Shown piece by piece: positions 51,501-63,500 of a stretch of 64,000 nucleotides of DNA. The position numbers were made by a program, and so were the translations under genes. Under the pieces are notes generated by a model. That model was not told the origin of the DNA, made no database searches, and worked only from the letters and a program-made list of their open reading frames with translations. The stretch is from assembly GCA_003194525.1 (NCBI GenBank), contig NBIV01000012.1, positions 372,001-436,000 on the forward strand, written 5' to 3'. Every line of letters begins with the position of its first letter. Position 1 is the stretch's first letter. Origin of the DNA: Gracilariopsis chorda (taxonomy: Eukaryota; Rhodophyta; Florideophyceae; Gracilariales; Gracilariaceae).

Positions 51501-54500
51501 TTTTACGTGAGGAGCATTGGGTCAGGAAATATATCCCATGTGCTCGCAAGCGCTTTTGTATCAGCCTCCGAGTTTATTGAACATATTCCTCGCGAAGAGT
51601 TGAAGGAAATGCGAAATCTCATTATTCCGGTTGCAAGTCATCTCATCTTTGTTTCACAACTGAGTGCAGAACTTGCTTTCTCTATGTGGCTGTTCATAGA
51701 TACGTTTCTTTGTAAGAGCTTCGATCTTGGACCTGTCGAAGAGAATTATCACGAAGGTCTCATATCTTTTTTGGCAAGAACTTGCGGTTTTGCCAAACTC
51801 GCCGAAAAGGATACATCATCACCTCGCGTGATACGTGCGTTGTGCTTGTTCGCCCGTGATACGGCTCTGGTGAAGGGCTTAGAGGATGTGTTGCAGTTGG
51901 TCTCTTTACAGAACGAAATACCTGAAGATATACCTAACGGAGACCTGAGGCAATGGTTGCGTGTGTCGCTGCCAAGAGTTTCTTTAACGAATTTTCTTAC
52001 GTCTCTGCTTGTCCCTGTAGATGAATCAGCCGTTGCTGTTTCTCTGCATGGTGAGTCGTTCGCCTTTTTGACTACAGCATCTGAGCAGTCTACGTTATGG
52101 AGAGATGCAGTACTAAGTGGACTCGGAATGGCTTACCGCGCGGATCCCACGTTCTGGGAAAGAACGATTATACGCTCTATTGTTGAATCTGCAACTTTGA
52201 ATGACGGAGTGTTGTCAATGGTTGAGAAAGTCATGGGCATAGATGATTCTAAAGACGCAAGTTGTATTCTTCTGGACCTCTTCAAAGCAAACTGCAAAGT
52301 ATTTGAAAGCAGCTGCAACGTTGGTATTGAGGGAAAATGCCGTATGCTCAATTTCGCAGTTCGTGTAACTCTTTGCTACGGAAGGGTCGCTGCACGATGT
52401 TCGAATCAGATTTCACCACCTCTTCTTGAGCCGGCACTGTTTCAGTTTCTTCTATCAGCTTTGAAGCAAACCTCCGAAGGGTTACTAGTATCGCCGAAGG
52501 ATGAAGCGTCAAAACATCTAGTGCTCTTTTTGTGTGACCTTCTTGCCTGTATTGAAACGGGGCTCTCAACATGCAAGAATGAGGCTGAAAACGTCAGCGA
52601 TAGCAAATCCTTGAGCAAGAAAACCAGCCATGATTCTAGTGAGCCGAGACAAGTGAACAACTCCCTTCTTTCCGAGTTGAGACAGAGTGCCCCAAGAGGA
52701 TCAAATGATTCAGTTGACGTGGAGGCCCATCCGTTATGTACGTATACAACCACAGGGAGCCAATTTGTAGAGCAGCATTGGTATTTTTGCTACTCGTGTG
52801 ACCTCTCTGGTTCGGAGGGAGTTTGTTCTACATGTGCTCGAATATGTCATCGTGGTTGCGAACTAGCTTATAGCAAGTTCAGCCGTTTTTTCTGTGATTG
52901 TGGGGCTGGTTCTGACTCTCGCCAAGAATCTGTATCCCATGGCGTAGCATCGTCTGAGGATGGTGAAGAAAGCAATGCAAACGCTCAAGATCCTAATCTA
53001 AACGCACAGCAATTATCCACGGGACGACTACGTAAGCGCAAAGTCTGTAACTGTTTGAAGAGAAGTGATCGTTCGGAGACAAAACAAGATACGGGCATTC
53101 AGGCCGTCAGAGGGAACGCTCCGAGGACGCAAGAAGAGCATGAAGTTTTCCTCGGATCACAGCTTGAAGAGAAGCTGACTTCGGAGCTTCGTTCGCTTAG
53201 CGCGGATAAAACATCTCTACGAGGACAACATCGTAAAAGAGCTGAAGATGCATTCAGAGCCACCCTGAAAGATTCTGTAAGCATTTTCGCAAGTACAGCA
53301 CTCTTCTTGACAAGGGAACTGGAAGGTACTCATGTCGCGCGGCAGAGTGAAGGAATGTGGGCTCCACTGTCTGAAACACAAAGTGCGTACCTGCGTATGG
53401 TCAAGGCTGCCGATTATTCGAAAGAAGTTTTTCAAGACCATTCTGTTGTATCTACAAAGATACTGCGGCCGAATTCTTTAGATGTTTCAAAACGAACAGA
53501 CCTTTCCCGCAATTCGTTTTATCCAAGGGGGTCTGTCATTGCTTATAGCTGCTTTGAACGAATATTTGCAGTTGCGCAGAAGTCGAACTGCATCGAATTC
53601 ATCGACGCATCCGAGGATATCTTCTCTGCTAGAGGACCTTCAGAGAAGATTGCTTCTCGCACTTTTCGAAAAGTCAACGTCCCTTTTGACATCAACCACA
53701 TTGAATTCCACCCGGCGAATTCTAATCTTCTACTCGTTGTGGGCAAGGAGAAAGTGTTGATACTTGTCAGAGTAGGGGGCGCCGGAAGTCATTCATGGAA
53801 CCGAGTCGAAGTTGAAGTTGGTCTGTCAGAATACCATGGTTACAACGGTGAGAATTCTCTAGTTGAGGTTTCATGGATTGATGAAGATGCCACACTATTA
53901 CTGGTGGTAACGACGGATTTTGTGAAGATTTTTGATGTTGCAGTAGATACTTTCTGTCCGTGCTTCTTTGCACGAACACCAAAACATAATGGAACGAGTC
54001 AGGCAGAACATCATGGGGATAAGGAAACTGCTGTTGAAGCTAAAACCTCCAAGCCTAAGATTGTTGCAGCAGCATTCGCTAGAGACAGTATGGCGAACTG
54101 GAAGGACCGTTTTCTTGTGTTTGTCTTAACATCAGATGCCAAATTGTTTGTCACTAGATCAAAACGACATCAGGCCACGCCACCGGAGTTCGATTTCTGT
54201 TTCGAAGTTCGCGATGATGATGGTCAACATGTGTCTTTGAACAACATGCTATACTATGCGGAGGAATCATTGTTTCTGATATTCTTTTCCAGCGGCAATG
54301 TGTTATGTGTTCCCTTCTCCGTTAGAACACGCAATGAGCAGTTAGAAGGCATGATTCGAGGACCACACCTGTTCAAGAAGGCATTTGAGGCAGATTGCCT
54401 GATCGGCATCAGCCCTGTGAAGGGTCATGAGAAAACGTTCTTGTATTGCGAAAAACAGAAAGTTATGGGGTGCAGTGGGCTTCTTGTATTGGGACAAGGG

Positions 54501-57500
54501 ACGCTCACAACACAATCGCTTTCAGCAGCACCGTCAACTTCAGTTCTTGGTTGTCATAGCTATTCTGCGTCACCTTTTGTTGGGGAGTCATCTAGAGCAG
54601 GTGGCTTTTTTCTTATAGATGATGGAAGCGTTCAGCGCCTGGATATTTCCTTTGCTCGAGTGCGGTCGCAAATTCAGCAGCAAACCTTGCTTTCAGCAGC
54701 AATTGAACGCCACCGTAAATGGTCGTTGTCAGTCACAAACGATCAGACCGCGGTTCTCTATAATAGCAGCATTGTGCCCCCTGCTGTAGGTTTCTTCGAA
54801 AAATGCCGACCCGTTTCCGACACAATACGATTCGAAGGAACAGAGTCTGATACTAAGAAAAGTGTGGATTACGATCGCATGAGTGTTGTCTTGGCTGGTG
54901 GAGGAAGTGAATGTATCGTGAGCCCAACTGAAAACCAGCCATTCCGGTTCACTGCGATTATCGATAATCAATCACTGGTACTAGTTGGAGCTAGAATGCG
55001 CTTCGGCGGCACCGATCGTTCGCGTCACAGGGTGCCTGTGGAGGTCAAAGTATTCGGTCGAACTGTACGGTGGAATGCAAGAAACGGGGTGAAACGGTGG
55101 TTAGATATTCCGTTTTCCATTCCCGAAAGTATCAAATCTCCTCACAAGGTTTCCTTTGAACTGTTGCCAAGACGAATGAGCAGAGAAGGAAGGGTGAAGA
55201 TAGACGGCCTCTGCGCCATCGATGCCCTCGAGCTTTATGCCGTAAGCAATATTGAGTTTACTGAGCGCAAGCTACTGCATGAAAAGGCAAAAAGCCAAAG
55301 CCAAAACCACAGAAACGAGAAAGAAGATGATGGGTACAATGACCTTCGCTTTGTCATTGGAAACGCAAAGGATTTGTGTTGTGCTACAAAGCCGGCACCC
55401 TCTGAAGTTCTCAGCAGAGATCAAATGGCACTAGTGACAGTACTAAACAACGTGGAAAGGCAGAAGTTTCTTTCTTCTCCTAAAGCAGGTGCGCTTCTCT
55501 TCGAAGTGAATAACATGTGGTCTCGAAGTTCCCTGCAACCTGAAGAATGTGAACAAACCTTCTTGGAGTATTTGATTCAACCTTGCATAACGCTTTGCCT
55601 TCCAGATCTCTTGAAGCCTCGTTCTTCCCAACCAGAAAAAGCGAACGAGCTAGTTCTGAAAGTAGTGTCATCAGGAACTCGTACTATGATTTTGGATCAC
55701 ATAGTGTCGTGTTACGAAAACGGCATACTCCCTCATTTCAGGAACGTTGAAAAATGCCTCTTCATGATGGCCACGATGGCTCGAGCATTGTTTGCAGCGG
55801 GCACAGATCTACCGCAAACTGCGCTAGAGACTTGGGCCGCCTCTTACGATGAGTTAATGCCACCACAGCAGCATTCGCTGCTTCTGCTGAAAGCCTATAT
55901 CAATATGGGTCGAACTGGTAGGCTGTTATTGAGTTCACTGGACGGGGTTGCAATCGATGCAGTTGATGTGTTTATGACGATGAGCGTCAGACAAAACATA
56001 TCCGAACATCAATCAAGTAGATGTGATGCTTCACGGGTTATTGTTGAAATGTTGTGTTCCTTTGACCAACGACTTAGGCTAACCACGGCTCAAAGATTGA
56101 CAGAGCTCTTTGATAATCTGAATTCTCCGACTGGGGAACTAAGGAATCCATTTGAAGCTGTTCTCACACACTCGCTTTCCCGAGCATTGATTCCAGAAAA
56201 GGAAAAAGCAAAAGCCACAGACGTGAAGACAGCAAGAGAAAATGAAAGCATATGCTCTGATGAAGCTCCACGGTGGGCATACCGCTGTGACAGTTGTAGA
56301 GAAGTTTGTGATCAGGAATGGTGGCACTGTGCCGACTGCGAAGACTTTGATCTATGCACCAAGTGTCTTCGGAGCTCTTCTCCTTGTTTTACAGAGACAC
56401 ATCAAGAAGACCACGTACTACTGCGGGGTACTATAGAGCAGGATGTAGAAGGATTGTCTATATGTGCAAATGATCAAGTGATCACCTCTGTGATCGGGAA
56501 AAAGGCTCAAGAGATTCTCAGCACCGTCATAACTAAGATTTTGGAACAAGTCATGGCCGAGGAAAGCAACAGCACTCATTGGCGGTATCTTGATGCAGCA
56601 GAGGCTATCTCGCAGTTGCTTGGGTCGAGGAGTCCTCTTGCTTTGAAGCCCTGTCGATTGACAGCGTTGTTTAGCTCTTCGTTTCCTAGTCTTCTCAGAA
56701 ATCTTGCTGAAGGCATTGGGAACGACTATCAAAATGCGAAAGTGGGCAATGACGGTATGCTTAGCGTCACGCCGCGATGTTCAGACATTTTCATCCTAAT
56801 GCTATGTATCCTGCTTTGTGCCTCCGGAAGCGGCATGGCTGCTTTTGTGCACAAACACGGTGTACCATCTGTGTTGTTGGCCCTTTTACAGAAACTTCAT
56901 CCCAAACTGCAGGAACTGGCTTTCCATGTCAATTCTAGTGACTCAGAACCTGTGAAGCGCCTTTCAAACGTTGATCTTATGTCAAGCAGTGCATGGAACA
57001 AGACACACCCCGGACTCACGTATCAAGTCTTATCTCGGCGGAAGGCTTCTAGAGATGATTCTATCTCCGACGTGTTCGTGTCTAGTCAGAGCTTTGGATC
57101 TTCAAACGGTACCTTCCTCAACATCATGATTGAGTCCATACATCTTCTTGAATTTTCGTTTCGTTCGGCGTCGAACTATGCTATTCTTCAGCAAATGAAG
57201 TGTTTCCCAAGGAAAGTGCTGTGCGATATCATCAACTTTTGTGACTCCTGTCAGAGCAAACATGATCCAGCTCTTATGAAGACACTAGCGTCCTCTTCGG
57301 AGAAGTTGTTATGTGTCCTATCTATGGATAACACTGATGAGCTAAATGATGTGCTTGATAGATACCTATACGATGAACAATGCCGGAGATTACATGGGTG
57401 TATTTCTAAACGACCGCAGCTAGGGTGTACAATGCCATATGAATCTGCTCTGGAAATCGCTTTAATTCTAGAGAATATCCGAAAAGCTGCGCGAAGACAC

Positions 57501-60500
57501 CCTGAGACTTGGAGGAACTTTGTCATCACAGATACCAGCATTATAGATGTTTTGCTCAAGATTGCCAAACAGACGAAGGGAAAGCTGCAAGCAAACACTT
57601 TGCAACTTGTTTCCGCAGGGTTATCGCTTTCCACCGAATATGCGACCAAAGTTATGAACTCTGCAAGCATCCTGAACGTTGAGCATTACGATGCTGATTC
57701 AGATCAAGATGTGCGACTACCTTTTAAAACAAGGACAGAAAATGTTGGTGATACGAAGTACACTCGAGAAGCGCTGGGAGTTCTACTAAAAGCGGCAGAG
57801 AAGAATCCGCAGGTGCCTTCGTCTTCATTCACAGGAGACAACTTCGACTTGCTGCGATTTCTTCTCTTTGAGGTGCTACTTAAATCTCACAACAGGCAAT
57901 CAAGACTGGCAGCCGCTGACATCATTACCTTTGTCACGGCTCGAGCTGCTTCAAATGCAGCGGAGCACAGAGTTCTGATTGCGACTCTAAATGCTTCTTT
58001 GAGGAAAGCTCTCGGCTTAATGCCCTATGCGGGTTCTCTTTCAGATGGTGTGATGACTTGCCTTCTTCTGTTTGTCACATGGTGTCAAAGTAAGAGTTTT
58101 GGGTCGGATAGTGAAAGCTATCTGAGTTCATTGACGACGGATCTTGCTTTACTTCTAATTCGCAACTGCAAGCTGCTTACTTCTCATCCAAATGCCCGTC
58201 TTTATGGAAGACTATCTTCAGTACTTGAGATTAACGGATATTACCTTGAAGCAGACCCTTGTTTAACTTGTGCCGCGACAACTTGGGAGTCATCTGAAGT
58301 ACGTGAGTCCAGATTGGAAACGATAAAGGCAGAGACAAAGTATACGGATTGTTCTATTATGCATCGTCTGCTCTCTCCACATGAAATAAGCAGCGTGAGT
58401 CTGAAAGTCATTGACCCTCGACGTACAAGACGTGCGAAGAAGATTGATGTCTACTACTCGTCGAGATCGGTGTCGGATGCTGCTGAGCTAAAGGCCCAGA
58501 GTCATCCATGGAAACGGCTTAAGAGCCTTGACTTAACTCCAAGCACGACTGAGTGTGTCGTGGATCTCATCGTTCCGATTCAAACGGCGAACATCAGATT
58601 TGAATTCTCAGACTTCTATGATGCTGTTGAAGTTCACCAATCATCAATTTCTTCCGAGTCGGATCAAAACGATGCTGTCATTTCCCCTGGCGTGAACGAG
58701 GCATATAGGAATGCCAGAGCAGCTGAGAGTCTGCAATGCCCAAGATGTTCTAGGGCCGTTACCGATCGTCACGGTATCTGTCGAAACTGCCATGAAAATG
58801 CATACCAATGTCGTCAATGCCGAAACATAAACTATGAGAACTTGGATGGTTTCCTCTGCAATGAATGTGGATATTGTAAGCATGGTCGCTTCGAGTTCTC
58901 GGTCATAGGAAAGCCAGCGTACATAACGGAACCCGTTCTGAATGAAGAAGATCGCAGAAGAGCATCGGAAGTAATAGAGAAAGAAACAGCGAATGTTCAT
59001 CGATGCATGGAACAACTCTCTCGCATTCGCTCAGCCATCATAAGGTCGCTGTCGACTGGATCCCCAGTCGACCAATCGAGAGAAAAGGGGAGAGTTCCCG
59101 TGGGATCTCGTTTTTTCTTGGGAGATATTGTACCACCACGTGCAGAAATGGCAATGTTGGAGGCTCTCTTTGATGGCCAAGTCTCTCATGAAGTTGAAGA
59201 GACTGCCAATTCCACCCAAGGGGGTGTAAGTATCACAGAGGATGTAATCGGGGACGGAAATGGTTCAGTTGAAGTTCATGAGAGAGAACAGAGTCATCAG
59301 ACGGGGTCGAATAGTGCTTCTCCTTTAAACCGTATAAGGCGAGCGGACACTCATCAGAACCCTCCGCCAGTCGAACAAACATTTTTGAGCAAGACGACCT
59401 CGGCATTGGGAACGATTTACGGGAAGGAATGCCGTGCGATATACTCGGGAATGAGTCGAGGTGTTCGAATATTGACCATGACCCGGTCAGAGCTTGTTCG
59501 CTATGCCAATTCAATTGATGAGAATCGCTTAAAGCATGCGAATGATATGTTCCAAGCCTCTGAAGAGGACCAACTGAGTAATAAGGACATGCTAAGGAGC
59601 GAGGACGGTTCTTCTCAACGAAGTCAGCCGTGTTGTTACAACTGTACACAATCTTTTGTGGCAAACAGCGTCAAGCTTCTTCAAACCATACTGGATGATA
59701 GGGCACAAAACAGACCGTTGCCGTTTTCATCTCAGTTGGTGAAGCATGTCTTGCAGGTTTGTTCGCAGTGTGAGAGGCATGACGTGCGTTTGGATATTCA
59801 TCATCTTATTACTAGTCTTGTTCGGGACAACACCCCGGCAACGAAACTAGTATGTGAAGAATTGGCTCGCAAGATTGTCTTTTGTATTGAGTCATGGGAA
59901 ACGGTGGACCCTCATACAGTAGCTCGGTTCGATATAGCAATACTGGAGTCTATTTCAAGTCTCGACGACAGCTGCTGGGAAGAGCGTTTGAGACTTGTTA
60001 TGACAATTTTGTTCAAGGCATCAAGACAAGCCCTGACATGCAGTTCAGTCGCCGAAAGCATCATCTTGCCTTGCTTACATGCTGCTTTGCGTATTCTAAG
60101 GGAAGATGTCGGACTTTGCAATTACACCAATGACCAAAGCGGTAGCGCGTCGGTCCTCGATATCGGTCTTTCATCCGATGAACCAGTCCTGGACATGCAG
60201 GTTTCTCAAGACAGTAACAACACATTAGATTCGAACCGCATCCCGTCTTCAATCGCGTCCCAGAGTGATCAAAGATTCATTGTAAGGGAAAGTTTGGTTC
60301 AATCAAGCACAATTCAAGGCAGAAATCAGCAACGGATTATTGGGGACAATCGTGCGGTTAGTTCCCATGTCGCCAGCGATTCTAACCAGGATGAGAACAT
60401 TAGTCCATCTCAAGGTGGAGAACTTCAGACTTCCGAAACTCAAGACGAAAATCGAGATAGGCTCTCTCATTCAACTCAAGACAAGTCCGATGAGTCAACC

Positions 60501-63500
60501 GATACGGCCATTTCGACGTCTAACGAAGGAGAACCACCAATGGGTGAGGACGGGCTTCATATGAGCACGAGAAGTACGGGTTATCCAGAGTTCACGATGC
60601 CGATTTCAGAAGTTCGAAGAGTTTTGGAAGACGTCCATGACAGGAGGCTGGCAACTGCAGACATAACGGACTGGTTGACAGGAAACAGTTCACAATCGAT
60701 CTGGACAGCACGGTTGATGCGGGAGAAGGGATCCATTGAAGCCAGAGATCAGGGAGTAACCTTGGGTACCGGTGACGAACGTAATCTTTTGAAGTCATGC
60801 CTCCGAGTATGGAAGGCTGTTGTTGATGCACAGGTTGGAAGTCAGTTCTCTTTTAAGGCGTTATCGCTCGAAGAGAATAACTGGCTTGTTCGTCTAATGC
60901 TCTTTACCCCGTGTACCGCGGTAAGAAAAGAATGCTGTACATTGCTTGAACTTCTGTGTAATGATGAAGAAACTCTCCGACTCCAATTGCTTGATGTGCT
61001 CACGGGCAACGCCCTGAACCTCGGAGCAATGGTTGAGGACATGTCTCAAGAGTATTTTGATCTTCTGGAGAATATGCTGGTTCCTGAAACTCATAGAGTG
61101 TATCTTATTTCAAAAGGGTTCCTGCCGCGTCTGACAGGTCTAATTCGGTCAATGGCCGAAAGGCTGGTGGTATCTGAAGCAAAATCTGACACTTCAATGC
61201 GGCTTGTAAGTTTTATGGAAGGGTACTCTCTGAAACGTTTAATATCCGTGTTTGGTCTCTTTATTGAGGTAATTTCATCGCAACAAACAGCATTAAGGGA
61301 GAAGCTGTTTGGAAGAAATGATAACGGTATTGTCTCTTCTTTACAAAGAGCATATCTTTGTTTAAGGAAGCTTATTTCAATGAGAACAACCCTAACGGAG
61401 GAGTGCGGCTCGAGATTGTGCGATATTCTTTTGTCTAAGAAGTTTTTGTTTTTCGGCTCGTCAATATCCTCAGTCGTTTCCGCATGCGTCGACGAACTCA
61501 AAGCAGCAAAGGCTCGGAATGACGCACAGGGAATCGCTATACTTCTTGATGAACTCTGTCTCATGCTCTGTCCCGAGAGGAAGGAACCGACGTGTATGTT
61601 ATCACTGAACAAAGCTCCCACACAGGAAGAATTCATTCGCGGAAACATGGCTAGAAATCCTTATGTTTCTTCTTCATTTGATGGACCTCTCATGCGCGAT
61701 GTGAAAAACAAAATCTGTAGAGATTTAGACCTTCCTGGACTCTTAGAAGATGATTTCGCTATGGAGCTTCTAGTAGCTGGGAACTTAATTAAGCTTGACC
61801 TCCCAATAATGGGTGTTTATGAACATATATGGCGCGGTTCTGCTGCTGCTGCCATGGCATCTAGTATTCAACCCGGGCAATTGCCCCGTACAATAGGCTT
61901 AAGACGTGCATCTCAAGCTGCTAATGGCGGGGGCTTTGGTGGTTCGTCAAGAACAACAGCCAATCGGGCTGGTATTCTCAGTTTCAGGAGGGCAGTTCAG
62001 GATCGGAACAGTGGAGATGTGTCATTGAGATCAGAAGAATTGAGTGAACCGCCAATGGTTGTCATTTATCGGCTCTCTGGCCTAGACGGAGAAGCAACGG
62101 AACCCATAGTTGAATCATTACCTTCGGAGAGCAAACTTGATCATGACACAGAAGCACAGTTTCGTGATACTGTCATACTCGGAAAAGTAGGTGGGTTAGA
62201 CCTGCTGTTTGAACTTTTGTCCGTTGTTGAATCTTGGGGTGATGATGCAGAAACTGCAGTAAGGGCACCAGCTTTGCGACTTTTATTGGCTTCTTGTGAA
62301 GTTGCAGAAAACAAAGCTACTCTAGCAAGAAGTCCGAATGCGGTGAATACTCTGCTCGACTGCGCTGCATCTGCGTTCGAACACGCCCAGGGCAGTCCTG
62401 CTGCCGTGAAGTCAGCAGAATCCTTACTCATAGCCGCCGAACAGATTCTTGCTCAACAACGTCGCGATTTGGAGGCATGTACTACCCACCACCAAGACGC
62501 AATGCACATAGAGTGGAACAGTCCGACCGAACTTATTTCAAGAGTTCGAGTGTTTCTCGGAAGGCTCTCCTTGGCAACTTCTCTCACAGCTGAAAACTCT
62601 ATCCTGCACCTTCTTCCATTCCTCGTACAAGGAAATGCCGACGCAATTGATCAAGTCTTGAGACATATGCAGTTTGATTGGGATGCCATTGATTCTAGTG
62701 ACGTAGAGCAGAAGAAAGCTAGACAACTCGGCACCGTCTTGCTAGCAATACCGACGGATTTGCGTGGCAACGAATTCATCGCCCATACGGTACTCTCAGG
62801 TCTCGGGGAAAGAGCGGTTTCGTACATCGTGGAGAGGTTCCCTATCCCTAGAAATGAAAATCGCACTCAGTGGCAACAGTCCTTGGAGGGCCGTGGGCCG
62901 CCCCTCATCCTACGTCTAATAACTGGTATGAGTCTTTTCTTTGGTTCTTCCCAAGGACGTTTGCAGTCAAATGATGTACTCCGTGATTGTTTTCATAAGC
63001 AGGACAAGACCATAGCCGTGTTATGTCAAGTTGAAATGGCCGTATCCGAGAATTCTGTCGGGTCCTCCGCTGAGGAACTCCTCGAAGCGCTGTCGCGAGA
63101 TACTCTTCTAAAAATCGCGATTGACAAAGAAAGGGAGTCAATTAAGAGCGCGCGGAGAGAAGCGGCGCGGTTGTCGAGGATGACCATTCTTAAGGAAACA
63201 GGGCTAGATTTCTCAGGATTACAGAAAGACAATCAGGAGCAAGGCAAGACAAGGAAGAAAAGAGATGAAACCACAAGCGAGACCAAAACGTCGCTCCTAA
63301 AACTTATGGAAGAACTACCAGATGAGAGTGGACCATCATGTGTTGTGTGTGGAGACGGCTTTCAGTGCAGGCCAGAAGAGGCGTTGGCCCTGTATGTACA
63401 TTGCAGGAAAGTTTCCCTGGACTTGTCATCTACTTCCGATGAAGATTCACGAGTTCCAGGGACAAATGAAAGAAGGACCGAGACTTTTTCTATGGAGCCC